A stretch of DNA of 12,794 nt from assembly GCA_910586425.1 (NCBI GenBank), contig CAJUHL010000012.1:29919-42712 (forward strand), in the 5' to 3' direction. Positions 1 through 8,050 of this stretch are shown here, in pieces. The translations under genes were made by a program, and so were the position numbers. Numbering within the stretch: position 1 is the first letter of the stretch; each line of letters opens with the position of its first letter. The stretch is from an uncultured Bacilli bacterium. GTDB taxonomy: Bacteria; Bacillota_I; Bacilli_A; RF39; UBA660. The notes under the pieces are model-generated. The model ran no database searches. It saw only the letters and a list, made by a program, of their open reading frames with translations, and was not told the DNA's origin.

Positions 1-1391
1 ACATACTTCTTATCCTCTTCTAGAAACCCTTCATACATACTTTGTTTGGGTTTTTGACCATAAAATACAAAGTTTTCATTTTTATTTTTCCTTACTTTCG
101 CCATTTGTTTTAACCTAATATTAATAGTAGACAACTTATCTTTTTCTTCTTTGGTTAATTGCTTATATGCTTCTACATTCAGTTTATCATAAGTATCCCC
201 ATATACTTTTTTAACTAAATTATAATACTCTTTGTTATTTTTTTCCCAATACAAAATCACTTCGGTTGCATACTTCTTATCCTCTTCTAGAAACCCTTCA
301 TACATACTTTGTCTAATTTTTTTTCCTCTTAATGGAATCGTTCCATTTCTATTATTTTTCTTACGAGTAATTACCATACAACTTAAATGTTCTTTTATAT
401 CAATTAACAAGTGTTTTTCTTCTTTGGTTAATTGCTTATATGCTTCTACATTCAATTTATCATAAGTATCCCCATATACTTTTTTAATTAAATCATAATA
501 CTTTTTATTATTTTTTTCCCAATACAAAATCACTTCGGTTACATACTTCTTATCCTCTTCTAGAAACCCCTCATACATACTTTGTTTAGGGTTTTTCCCT
601 CGTAACGGAATCGTTCCATTTGCATTATTTTTAAAAGAAATAATTATTCTTTTATTTAAACGCTTTTTAATAATAGATAACTTTTCTTTTTCTTCTTTGG
701 TTAATTGCTCATATACTTCTACATTCAGTTTATCATAAGTAGATCCATATACTTTTTCAATTAAATCATAATACTCTTTATTATTTTTTTTCCAATACAA
801 AATCACTTCGGTTACATACTTCTTATCCTCTTCTAGAAACCCTTCATACATACTTTTTTTGAGTTTTCTACTATGAAATATAAAGTTTTCATTTTTTATT
901 GCATTTTTCCTTACTTCCACTCTTTGGTATAAATTACTTTTTATAATCGATAATACTCGTCTTTCTTTTTTGATTAATCGCTTATATGCTACTACATTCA
1001 ATTTATCATAAGTATCCCCATATACTTTTTTAATTAAATTATAATACTCCTTATTATTTTTTTCCCAATATAAAATCACTTCGGTTACATACTTCTTATC
1101 CTCTTCTAGAAACCCCTCATACATACTTTGTTTAGGTTTTTTACCATGATGAAATATAAAGTTTTCATTTTTCCTTACTTCTACCATTTGTTTTAACCTA
1201 TTATTAATAGTAGATAACTTTTCTTTTTCTTCTTTGGTTAATTGCTTATATGCTTCTACATTCAGTTTATCATAGGTATCCCCATATATTTTTTCAATTA
1301 AATCATAATACTTTTTATTATTCTTTTTCCAATACAAAACCACTTCGGTTACGTACTTCTTATCCTCTTCTAGAAACCCTTCATACATACT
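1..1391 (-). repeat. Tandem in-frame coding repeats, ~264-273 bp each
   Basis: Five complete units occupy 1391-1128 (88 aa), 1127-855 (91), 854-582 (91), 581-309 (91) and 308-42 (89); a sixth starts at 41. Every unit begins SMYEGFLEEDKKY and continues with an Y-x-x-(V/I)-x-K-x-YG-(D/S)-TYDKLN core and an LTKEEK-like helix. The first ~40 bases of each unit are nearly invariant at DNA level (the block covering positions 4-41 recurs around 271, 544, 817, 1090 and 1354). The second half and the linker vary. All spacings are multiples of three, so copy-number change would keep the frame. Units 3 and 4 share a GTIPLRG linker; units 1, 2 and 5 share an NF(I/V)F linker. Confidence 0.93.
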
Positions 1392-2468
1392 TTCCATTAT
1401 TTCAGGTGTTTTTCTTTCTGAAGAATTGTTCAAAGAAAGTCTTATTTTCGCATTTTTTTCTTGATATTTTTTCAATTCTGTTTCTACAAAGTTTAAATGA
1501 GTTCTTACTGCTTGATTATCGCAACCCAATAATTTTGCAGCCATATCAATTGACAAACAAGGACGATTGATTCCATTTACATATTGAAAACTCATTTGTT
1601 GCTCTTTTGTCAAACTCTTCATTAGTTCATTGAATTGTTCTTCTGACAACTCATATTTTTCTAACACTTCTTGAAGCCCATGATAAATTTTAACAGCAAT
1701 TACTTTTGAAGCATTTGACTTACGAACTTTGGAATTACGCGCTTCTGGATAAAAACTTTCCTTTTCCAACTTTTCATCCAGAATATGATAATTTTTGTCT
1801 AGCTTTTGAAATACAGATTGAAGATAAGCTACTACCTGATTTCTTGTACATTCTAATACAATTTTATTGGACGCTAACGTTTGGGCAATTTTAGCAATGT
1901 TATACCTTTTACGATTATCTATTCCATAGTAATAAATAAAACTTATTTTTTCAGTTTTTGGTAATTCACATGCAAATTCATTCAATTCCTCTAATGTTAT
2001 CTGATAACGAACAAGAATTTCATTTATACTATTTAAAATTTTAGTAGAATCTCGATTGATGGGCGCTTTCTTAATTGGTTCTTTTATAACTGGTTCTTTT
2101 ATAATGGTTTGTTCATTTAATCGTACTCCATCTTTCCTATTGGCAATTACTTGTTTTACAGTATATCCTTTTTTCAACAATTCACTTGCAATCATAAGCT
2201 GTTCTTCAAACCATTTACTGTAGCGTTCAAATAATACTTGTTCCTTTTCCTCCAAGTGTATATATTTTTCACCATTTAGATAAGTTCCCCATTTTTTTGT
2301 AAATATATTCCTTAAACCCTGTGGTGCATAAGCATATACACACTCAATCACAGTGCGACTATATGCGCTATAGTAGGTGTAAATATTTTTTTCACTTCGT
2401 CCATTCATATCTATCACTATCCTTTTTATGGTTAAACGAAAGACTTTCTTTGGAAATAATCTACCCAT
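1..2468 (-). CDS. Giant repeat protein with sigma-region-4-like modules (3' end off the window)
   Basis: The frame is open from 2468 to the left edge (822 codons, no stop), so the C-terminus is missing. I chose the ATG at 2466-2468 because GGAG lies 6 nt upstream (2475-2478); the in-frame ATG at 2406-2408 has a weaker, more distant AAAGGA. Residues ~169-223 (from LPKTEKISFIYYYGID) and ~286-335 (from LTKEQQMSFQYVNGIN) follow the pattern of sigma-70 region 4: L-P/T-x-E/Q, aromatic-rich helix, G-I/L, then an A-x-x-L helix-turn-helix and a closing basic helix ending in KL/KKY. From residue 360 the protein is a tandem array of 88-91-residue units. Residues ~39-92 look like a divergent copy of the same unit. 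There is no signal peptide or membrane segment, so it is probably cytoplasmic. A DNA- or RNA-polymerase-binding role is inferred from weak motif resemblance only; a structural helical-repeat protein is equally possible. The gene is divergent from the FemAB gene. Confidence 0.75.
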   Translation of the reverse strand, partial: MGRLFPKKVFRLTIKRIVIDMNGRSEKNIYTYYSAYSRTVIECVYAYAPQGLRNIFTKKWGTYLNGEKYIHLEEKEQVLFERYSKWFEEQLMIASELLKKGYTVKQVIANRKDGVRLNEQTIIKEPVIKEPIKKAPINRDSTKILNSINEILVRYQITLEELNEFACELPKTEKISFIYYYGIDNRKRYNIAKIAQTLASNKIVLECTRNQVVAYLQSVFQKLDKNYHILDEKLEKESFYPEARNSKVRKSNASKVIAVKIYHGLQEVLEKYELSEEQFNELMKSLTKEQQMSFQYVNGINRPCLSIDMAAKLLGCDNQAVRTHLNFVETELKKYQEKNAKIRLSLNNSSERKTPEIMESMYEGFLEEDKKYVTEVVLYWKKNNKKYYDLIEKIYGDTYDKLNVEAYKQLTKEEKEKLSTINNRLKQMVEVRKNENFIFHHGKKPKQSMYEGFLEEDKKYVTEVILYWEKNNKEYYNLIKKVYGDTYDKLNVVAYKRLIKKERRVLSIIKSNLYQRVEVRKNAIKNENFIFHSRKLKKSMYEGFLEEDKKYVTEVILYWKKNNKEYYDLIEKVYGSTYDKLNVEVYEQLTKEEKEKLSIIKKRLNKRIIISFKNNANGTIPLRGKNPKQSMYEGFLEEDKKYVTEVILYWEKNNKKYYDLIKKVYGDTYDKLNVEAYKQLTKEEKHLLIDIKEHLSCMVITRKKNNRNGTIPLRGKKIRQSMYEGFLEEDKKYATEVILYWEKNNKEYYNLVKKVYGDTYDKLNVEAYKQLTKEEKDKLSTINIRLKQMAKVRKNKNENFVFYGQKPKQSMYEGFLEEDKKY

Positions 2469-2510
2469 TTTGTTCTCCAGTTATATTAACACGATTTCTT
2501 ATATTTCACA

Positions 2511-2547
2511 AGGTTTTTTATTTATAAACCTAAAAAAATGCTATAAT
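2511..2547 (+). promoter_or_regulatory. Divergent intergenic region with inverted repeat and -10 box
   Basis: The 97-bp gap between the divergent repeat-protein and FemAB genes contains a perfect -10 hexamer TATAAT at 2542-2547, 18 bp before the FemAB start. No good -35 is visible at the expected place (~2519-2524), so the promoter is weak or activated. AGGTTT (2511-2516) and AAACCT (2526-2531) form an inverted repeat just where the -35 would lie and could be an operator. For the minus-strand gene, TTGTGA with a TAATAT 17 bp on is a possible but very start-proximal promoter. Confidence 0.45.
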
Positions 2548-2565
2548 AGATAAAAGGTGAAATAT

Positions 2566-3819
2566 ATGATACTAAAAGAATTAACCAATAGTGAATTTGC
2601 AAGATTTACTGATTATTACAATATCCATTCTGTATATCAAACAAAAGAATATGCATTTGTAATGAACAATCAAAATTTTGAAAGTGTTTTTTTAGGACTG
2701 GTTGATGAAAAAGGACAAATTCTAGCTGCTTCTCTTATTTTAATTGATAAAATACACAATTTTAAATATGCGTATGCACCTCGTGGCTTTTTAATTGACT
2801 ATCATAACTTTGAATTGTTGGAACTATTTACAAAAGAAATCAAAAAATACCTAGGTAAACGAAATGTGATAGCGATCAAATTAAATCCATATCTATTAAG
2901 GTATACTCATGAGCCATGGAATCGTTTGATTAGAAAAGACACTAACTACGACCTTTGCTTGGATCATTTGAAACAACTAGGATATCGTCATTTAGGATAC
3001 AATCATTTTTTTGAATCTTTAAAACCTAGATATGAAGCAGTCATTTCACTCGATCTTCCTTATTATCAACTCTTTCGCAATATAAGAAAAGAATTCCGTA
3101 CAAAGATAAGAAGTGCTGAAAAAAGAGGATTGCAAATGCATTTGGGTAACGAAAATGACTTGCAATATTTATACCTGCATACTCAAAAGAAATACCCAAG
3201 GGATTTAAAATACTTCAAAGACTGTTATCACTTCTTTTCTTCCAATCACATGGTAGATTTCTATTATATTAAATTGGATGTTGCTACCTATTTAAGCGCC
3301 ATTACAAAAGAATATCATAAGCAAGATAAAATATGTGCAACGCTTACTCAAAAACTTGTAGATGTAAGTCATACTTCCAAAGAAAAATATTTAAATCAAA
3401 AAATAGCTGCTGATCAACTCTTTAATCAATATAAAAAAGAATTGATTTATGCAACCAATCTTTTAAAAGAGCAGCCAAATGGAATTGTCATTGCCTCTGC
3501 GCTTGTTGTAACCAATCAAAAAGAAGCTTACTTGTTAATGGATGGATATGATACCAAATACAAACGATTAAATGCTAAACATCTACTAATATGGAAATTA
3601 TGTGAAAAATATTCGAAGGAAGGATATCATACCTTCAATTTAGGTGGGGTTACCAATTTGGATTTACCAAAAAATCCATATCATGGATTGAATGATTTTA
3701 AAATTGGTTTTCATGCAACCATAAAAGAGTATATGGGTGACTTGGAATTGGTTACCAATAACACCCTTTACTTTATGTATAAAAACAGTGCTTCATTCCG
3801 GAATATTCTAAAAAAATAA
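2566..3819 (+). CDS. FemAB-family peptidoglycan bridge aminoacyltransferase
   Basis: FemABX enzymes move an amino acid from aminoacyl-tRNA onto the stem peptide of lipid II, building the interpeptide bridge on the inner face of the membrane. The 417-residue length fits the family. Visible marks are the family motif YAPRGFLIDY (residues 70-79), two GNAT-like halves, a charged helical insert at ~247-305 matching the antiparallel coiled-coil arm of FemA/MurM-type proteins, and a late FNLGGVTNLD stretch typical of the second half. An in-frame GTG at 2557 extends the frame, but it sits inside the Shine-Dalgarno sequence AAAAGGTG (2552-2559); the ATG at 2566 is correctly spaced from it and is preferred. 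The gene is monocistronic, divergent from the repeat-protein gene and closed by a terminator. Which amino acid is added, and at which position, cannot be told from sequence alone. Confidence 0.9.
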   Translation: MILKELTNSEFARFTDYYNIHSVYQTKEYAFVMNNQNFESVFLGLVDEKGQILAASLILIDKIHNFKYAYAPRGFLIDYHNFELLELFTKEIKKYLGKRNVIAIKLNPYLLRYTHEPWNRLIRKDTNYDLCLDHLKQLGYRHLGYNHFFESLKPRYEAVISLDLPYYQLFRNIRKEFRTKIRSAEKRGLQMHLGNENDLQYLYLHTQKKYPRDLKYFKDCYHFFSSNHMVDFYYIKLDVATYLSAITKEYHKQDKICATLTQKLVDVSHTSKEKYLNQKIAADQLFNQYKKELIYATNLLKEQPNGIVIASALVVTNQKEAYLLMDGYDTKYKRLNAKHLLIWKLCEKYSKEGYHTFNLGGVTNLDLPKNPYHGLNDFKIGFHATIKEYMGDLELVTNNTLYFMYKNSASFRNILKK

Positions 3820-3844
3820 ATGTGTGAATACATTTATTTTTTTA
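3811..3844 (+). terminator. Intrinsic terminator of the FemAB gene
   Basis: A perfect stem pairs TAAATGT (3817-3823) with ACATTTA (3830-3836) across a 6-nt loop. It is extended by AAAAAA (3811-3816) against the T-run starting at 3837. The TAA stop codon (3817-3819) lies inside the left arm. The stem is A+T-rich, but its 13-bp length and T-run make termination likely. Confidence 0.8.
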
Positions 3845-3904
3845 TATCATTGATTTGTTTTGATATATACATCTAACAAAAGCGCTTCTTTACATTTCCC
3901 TTGC

Positions 3905-3934
3905 TACCAATGATTGGTATTTTACTTACCAATC
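3905..3934. repeat. Competing hairpins built from three TACCAAT/ATTGGTA elements
   Basis: TACCAAT (3905-3911), ATTGGTA (3913-3919) and TACCAATC (3927-3934) can pair in two mutually exclusive ways. The outer pair, GATTGGTA (3912-3919) with TACCAATC (3927-3934), gives an 8-bp stem with a 7-nt loop that includes the stop codon of the minus-strand nucleotidyltransferase. No T-run follows on the minus strand, so it is at best a weak terminator or an mRNA 3'-end stabiliser. The rest of the gap between the two convergent genes (3845-3904) shows nothing recognisable. Confidence 0.45.
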
Positions 3935-4534
3935 AATGATATTTAAATGAGAAAATCTAGCATTCCAATTTTTTACTTTTTGTTCATATAATTCTTTTGA
4001 ATTTCCTTTATGGCGAATAGGACGAATTGTTTTTGAAAATATATCGCTTAATCCATAGGGAGCATATACAAAAATTTTACCATTCTTCTTTGTAATCCCA
4101 ATCGCATGAACGGTTGCTATCCATCTAGAAATAGCATCCTCTGTATTGGAATAAGGTTCTATTTCTTTGCCTTCTTTGTTTTTTTTCCATAAATGCATTC
4201 TGGCTTCATTGGAAACATCTATTTCATATTTTAGATGTTTAGATATTATATAATTTACAATTTCATTGTGATACTGTAAATCTTTTTCCACACTGATATC
4301 CTTACTATCATAATACACCACATCAATATCCTTGATTCCATTATTCAAAGGTTTCTTATCATAATAGTTCCATACGGTTTGAAATACTACCCCTGCTGCA
4401 ATATAAAAGTTGGGCAGTTTTAATGATTCTACATAGTCTAATATATCCATTAATTCTTTATTTTGTTTCATTATTTCTATCAATATATGGGTTTGCTCTT
4501 CAATACTCCTATATTGTATTTCAGCCTGTTCCAT
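3926..4534 (-). CDS. Nucleotidyltransferase family protein (COG3575/NTP_transf_6 type)
   Basis: The 202 residues carry the family's hallmarks in order: a small-residue AAG motif (46-48) followed by T-V-W (53-55), the probable metal-binding DID (69-71) within IKDIDVVYYD, NEARMHLW (109-116), the Y-S-N-T-E-D-A-I-S-R-W stretch (128-138), AIG (144-146), and VYAPYGLSDIF (156-166). These define a nucleotidyltransferase-fold family related to nucleotide-transferring enzymes; substrate and physiological role are unknown. The ATG at 4532-4534 follows AAGGAG at about 10 nt. The gene lies just beyond the tuf terminator with its own promoter and is likely monocistronic. The length is normal for the family and no key residue appears missing. 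Confidence 0.88.
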   Translation of the reverse strand: MEQAEIQYRSIEEQTHILIEIMKQNKELMDILDYVESLKLPNFYIAAGVVFQTVWNYYDKKPLNNGIKDIDVVYYDSKDISVEKDLQYHNEIVNYIISKHLKYEIDVSNEARMHLWKKNKEGKEIEPYSNTEDAISRWIATVHAIGITKKNGKIFVYAPYGLSDIFSKTIRPIRHKGNSKELYEQKVKNWNARFSHLNIIDW

Positions 4535-4557
4535 TATAGCACTTCTCCTTCTAAAAT

Positions 4558-4590
4558 CAGTAAATGTTTAATTGTTTGCCTCATTTACTG
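4558..4590 (-). repeat. Inverted repeat at the 5' end of the nucleotidyltransferase transcript
   Basis: CAGTAAATG (4558-4566) and CATTTACTG (4582-4590) form perfect 9-bp arms separated by 15 nt. They lie immediately after the -10 box, so the predicted start point (~4585) falls inside the first arm. That favours a protein-binding operator over an RNA hairpin, although a start point slightly upstream would put both arms in the leader. Confidence 0.55.
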
Positions 4591-4591
4591 T

Positions 4592-4621
4592 ATTATATCA
4601 ATCGTATCAAAAAAAAAACAA
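4592..4621 (-). promoter_or_regulatory. Promoter of the nucleotidyltransferase gene
   Basis: On the minus strand a consensus TATAAT occupies 4597-4592, with TTGTTT (4621-4616) 18 bp upstream as -35. The -35 lies in the descending arm and T-run of the tuf terminator, so the two elements share DNA. Confidence 0.6.
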
Positions 4622-4633
4622 GCTTTCGCTTGT
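4609..4633 (-). terminator. Intrinsic terminator of tuf / the str operon
   Basis: Read on the minus strand, ACAAGC (4633-4628) pairs with GCTTGT (4623-4618) across a GAAA tetraloop. The final T of the right arm begins a run of ten T residues (4618-4609). It starts five bases after the tuf stop codon. This is a textbook rho-independent terminator. Confidence 0.93.
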
Positions 4634-4638
4634 CTTTA

Positions 4639-5823
4639 TTATTCAACGATTTCTGAAATGTTACCAGAACCAACTGTTCTACCACCTTCACGAATAGAGA
4701 ATTTAGTTCCATTTTCGATAGCGATTGGAGCAATTAATTCAACAGTCATTTCTACATTATCCCCTGGCATTACCATTTCAACACCTGCAGGTAATTCAAT
4801 TACACCTGTAACGTCAGTTGTTCTGAAATAGAATTGTGGACGATAATTTGAGAAGAATGGAGTATGTCTTCCACCTTCTTCTTTGGTTAAGACATAAACT
4901 TGTGCTTTGAATTTCTTGTGTGGAGTAACTGAACCTGGTTTTGCTAATACTTGACCACGTTCTACTTCTTCACGAGCAACACCACGTAATAATACTCCAG
5001 CATTGTCTCCTGATTCTGCATAATCTAATTGTTTACGGAACATTTCAATTCCTGTAACAACAGTCTTTTTAGTATCTTTCAAACCAACGATTTCTACTTC
5101 ATCGTTAAGCTTTAATTGTCCTCTTTCTACACGACCTGTTACAACTGTTCCACGTCCAGTAATTGTGAATACATCTTCTACTGGCATTAAGAATGGTTTA
5201 TCAGTATCACGTAATGGAGTTTCAATCCAACTATCAACAGCATCCATTAAGTCAAGGATTGCTTGTTCATATTTAGCGTCTCCTTCAAGTGCTTTTAAAG
5301 CAGAACCACGGATAATTGGAGTTTCATCTCCTTCGAATCCATATTCATTTAATAATTCACGAATTTCCATTTCTACTAGGTCTAATAATTCTTCATCATC
5401 AACCATATCACATTTGTTCATGAATACAACCATACGAGGTACACCAACTTGGCGTGATAACAAGATATGTTCACGAGTTTGTGCCATAGGTCCATCAGTA
5501 GCAGCAATTACTAAAATTGCTCCATCCATTTGTGCTGCACCTGTAATCATGTTTTTTACATAGTCAGCATGCCCTGGACAGTCTACGTGAGCATAGTGTC
5601 TGTTTTCTGTTTGATATTCTACGTGAGAAGTGTTGATTGTGATTCCACGATCTCTTTCTTCTGGAGCCTTATCAATATTTGCATAATCTACGAATTCTGC
5701 AAATCCTTTTTTCGATAATACGTTTGTAATAGCCGCAGTTAAAGTTGTTTTACCGTGGTCTACGTGTCCAATTGTACCAATGTTAACATGTGGTTTTGAA
5801 CGATCAAATTTTTGTTTTGCCAT
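4639..5823 (-). CDS. tuf: Elongation factor Tu
   Basis: EF-Tu delivers aminoacyl-tRNA to the ribosomal A site as a GTP complex. The 394-residue length is standard. The GTPase motifs are intact: P-loop GHVDHGKT (19-26), the switch I stretch RGITINT (59-65), DCPGH (81-85) with the catalytic His85, and NKCD (136-139). Domain 2 and domain 3 follow, including the RGVAREEV stretch and the closing [10 protein letters not shown]. The ATG (5821-5823) is preceded by AGGAGG at about 10 nt. The gene is last in the str operon, separated from fusA by 134 bp that contain a likely tuf-specific promoter, so it is probably transcribed both from the operon and alone, consistent with the high demand for EF-Tu. 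A strong terminator follows. Nothing unusual was seen. Confidence 0.98.
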   Translation of the reverse strand: MAKQKFDRSKPHVNIGTIGHVDHGKTTLTAAITNVLSKKGFAEFVDYANIDKAPEERDRGITINTSHVEYQTENRHYAHVDCPGHADYVKNMITGAAQMDGAILVIAATDGPMAQTREHILLSRQVGVPRMVVFMNKCDMVDDEELLDLVEMEIRELLNEYGFEGDETPIIRGSALKALEGDAKYEQAILDLMDAVDSWIETPLRDTDKPFLMPVEDVFTITGRGTVVTGRVERGQLKLNDEVEIVGLKDTKKTVVTGIEMFRKQLDYAESGDNAGVLLRGVAREEVERGQVLAKPGSVTPHKKFKAQVYVLTKEEGGRHTPFFSNYRPQFYFRTTDVTGVIELPAGVEMVMPGDNVEMTVELIAPIAIENGTKFSIREGGRTVGSGNISEIVE

Positions 5824-5858
5824 ATTAAAATTTCCTCCTTTATTTACTTACATAATCT

Positions 5859-5887
5859 ATTTTATATTACTTACTCAAAAATAGCAA
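5859..5887 (-). promoter_or_regulatory. Probable separate tuf promoter
   Basis: On the minus strand TTGCTA (5887-5882) and TAAAAT (5864-5859) are separated by exactly 17 bp. They match the -35 in four of six positions and the -10 in five of six. The predicted start leaves a leader of roughly 30 nt carrying the AGGAGG ribosome-binding site. Confidence 0.6.
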
Positions 5888-5930
5888 GTCATTTTTTAGA
5901 TTATTCTTTTGTTTTTTTGAATGAAAGTGG

Positions 5931-5955
5931 AAAGTAGCAGTCATACTACTACTTT
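5931..5955. other. Hairpin between fusA and tuf, terminator-like only in the antisense direction
   Basis: AAAGTAGCAG (5931-5940) and CTACTACTTT (5946-5955) form a 10-bp stem with one mismatch or wobble and a 5-nt loop. The T-run (5953-5959) follows it on the plus strand, and the fusA stop codon overlaps the end of that run. For minus-strand transcription of the operon no T-run follows, so it should allow readthrough into tuf, perhaps as a processing or stability element. Confidence 0.5.
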
Positions 5956-5957
5956 TT

Positions 5958-8030
5958 TTAATTTCCACCATTTTTCTTAATAACTTCTTCAGCAATATTT
6001 CTTGGTACTTCTTCATAGTGATCGAATACCATTGTATAGTTTCCACGTCCTTGTGTATTAGAACGTAAGCTTGTTACATATCCAAACATTTCAGAAAGTG
6101 GTACCATTGCATCGATTGCCAAAGCATTTCCTCTTGATTCTTGTCCAAGTGGACGTCCTCTACGAGAAGTGATATCTCCCATTACATTTCCTAGATATTC
6201 ATCTGGTACAACTACTTGTACTTTCATAATTGGTTCTAGTAAAATTGGTTTACATTTGTTCTTTGCTTCTTTTAAGGCCATTGAAGCTGCAATTTTATAA
6301 GCCATTTCAGATGAGTCGACATCATGGTATGATCCATCAAATAATGTAGCTTTGACATCTACCATAGGGAATCCTGCAAGCACACCTGTTTTCATGGCTT
6401 CTTGTAATCCCTTATCTGTTACTGGAATGTATTCACGAGGAACGACACCACCCACAACAGCATCCACAAATTCATAGCCTTTATCTGGATTTGGTTCAAA
6501 TTTAATCCATACGTGTCCATATTGTCCACGACCACCAGATTGTTTGATGTACTTTCCTTCACATTCAGCAGTTTGTGTTAACGTTTCACGATAAGATACT
6601 TGTGGTTGACCTACATTGGCTTCTACACCAAATTCTCTTTTCATACGGTCAACAATAATATCTAGGTGAAGTTCACCCATACCTGCAATAATGGTTTGCC
6701 CAGTTTCGTGGTTGGTACTTGCACGGAAAGTTGGATCTTCTTCTGCCAATTTTTGTAATGCAATTCCCATTTTATCTTGGTCTGCTTTTGATTTTGGTTC
6801 TACCGTTAATTCAATAACAGGTTCAGGGAATTCCATTGATTCTAGAATACATGGATGTTTTTCTTCACACAATGTATCTCCTGTAGTTGTATTTTTGAAA
6901 CCAACTGCTGCAGCTATATCTCCTGCAAATACTTCTGAAATTTCAGTACGATTATTGGCATGCATTAAAAGAATACGTCCTAATCTTTCCTTTTCTCCCT
7001 TGGTTGCATTCAATACATAAGAACCACCTGTGATGTGTCCTGAATAAACACGGAAGAATGTAAGACGTCCAACAAATGGATCAGTCATAACCTTAAATGC
7101 CAAAGCACTGAAAGGTTGTGCGTCAGATGGATGTCTTTCGATTTCTTTTCCATCCATATCCACACCTTTAATCGATGGAATATCAGAAGGAGCTGGTAAG
7201 TAATCTACTACTGCATCTAGCAATAACTTAACTCCTGTGTTACCTAAAGCAGTACCACACATTACTGGGAAGAATTCAACAGAAAGTGTTCCTTTACGGA
7301 TTGCACGCTTTAATAATTCTACTGAAATTTCTTCTCCTTCTAAATATTTATTCATTAATTCATCATCAAATTCAGCAACTGCTTCAATTAAAGCACTACG
7401 TTTTTCTTCTGCAAGTGCTTGATAGTCTTCTGGAATTGCAATTTCTTCTGCATTTTCTTCTTGACCTCTATCATATTGATATGCTTTCATGTTAACTAAA
7501 TCAATAATGGTTTTGAATTCGTTTTCTGCACCAATTGGCCATTCGATTGGAGCAAAGTTTACACCCAAACGATCTTTGATGGTTTTTAAGCAATATTCAA
7601 AATCTGCTCCCATTTTATCCATTTTATTACAGAAAATCATACGTGGTACTTTGAATTCATCTGCTTGGCGCCAAACGGTTTCTGTTTGTGGTTCGACACC
7701 TGCTTGTGTATCTAGTAAAGCCACTGCTCCATCTAGTACACGAAGGGAACGCGATACTTCAACAGTAAAATCGACGTGTCCTGGAGTATCGATGATATTC
7801 AATCTATGACCTTTCCAAAAAGCAGTCGTAGCAGCTGAAGTAATGGTAATTCCACGTTCTTGCTCTTGTTCCATCCAGTCCATTTGGGAAGCACCATCAT
7901 GTGTTTCACCAATTTTATGGATTTTATGAGTGTGGAATAAGATACGCTCGGTACAAGTGGTTTTTCCTGCATCGATATGTGCCATGATTCCAAAGTTACG
8001 TGTATTTTCTAAACTATATTCACGAGCCAT
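5958..8030 (-). CDS. fusA: Elongation factor G
   Basis: EF-G is the GTPase that drives ribosomal translocation and, with RRF, ribosome recycling. At 690 residues it is full length. Visible GTPase motifs are AHIDAGKT (17-24), RGITITS (59-65), DTPGH (81-85) and NKMD (135-138), followed by domain II and the C-terminal domains. The tail motif [23 protein letters not shown] is near the C-terminus, as in other EF-Gs. The start ATG is preceded by AAAGGA. It lies 20 nt after the rpsG stop, so translation is probably coupled. The protein ends in a short NGG tail. No truncation or motif loss was noticed. Confidence 0.98.
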   Translation of the reverse strand: MAREYSLENTRNFGIMAHIDAGKTTCTERILFHTHKIHKIGETHDGASQMDWMEQEQERGITITSAATTAFWKGHRLNIIDTPGHVDFTVEVSRSLRVLDGAVALLDTQAGVEPQTETVWRQADEFKVPRMIFCNKMDKMGADFEYCLKTIKDRLGVNFAPIEWPIGAENEFKTIIDLVNMKAYQYDRGQEENAEEIAIPEDYQALAEEKRSALIEAVAEFDDELMNKYLEGEEISVELLKRAIRKGTLSVEFFPVMCGTALGNTGVKLLLDAVVDYLPAPSDIPSIKGVDMDGKEIERHPSDAQPFSALAFKVMTDPFVGRLTFFRVYSGHITGGSYVLNATKGEKERLGRILLMHANNRTEISEVFAGDIAAAVGFKNTTTGDTLCEEKHPCILESMEFPEPVIELTVEPKSKADQDKMGIALQKLAEEDPTFRASTNHETGQTIIAGMGELHLDIIVDRMKREFGVEANVGQPQVSYRETLTQTAECEGKYIKQSGGRGQYGHVWIKFEPNPDKGYEFVDAVVGGVVPREYIPVTDKGLQEAMKTGVLAGFPMVDVKATLFDGSYHDVDSSEMAYKIAASMALKEAKNKCKPILLEPIMKVQVVVPDEYLGNVMGDITSRRGRPLGQESRGNALAIDAMVPLSEMFGYVTSLRSNTQGRGNYTMVFDHYEEVPRNIAEEVIKKNGGN

Positions 8031-8050
8031 ATAATATTTCCTTTCTTAAA

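Noticed and set aside
1..1391. Regularly spaced repeats that could suggest a CRISPR array
   Set aside because: The period is 264-273 bp, the units are coding and in frame throughout, and there are no short spacers between identical short repeats.
2310..2350. YAPQGLRNIF in the repeat protein resembling YAPYGLSDIF of the nucleotidyltransferase at 3926-4534
   Set aside because: Only about ten residues match. None of the AAG, DID or EARMHLW motifs accompanies it, and the stretch is better explained as a divergent repeat unit.
232..2527. Plus-strand open frames of 62-106 codons across the repeat gene
   Set aside because: They lie opposite one continuous minus-strand frame, lack ribosome-binding sites, and have the F/S/L-rich composition of antisense shadows.
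2557..2565. GTG start for the FemAB gene
   Set aside because: The GTG lies inside the AAAAGGTG ribosome-binding site that serves the ATG at 2566.
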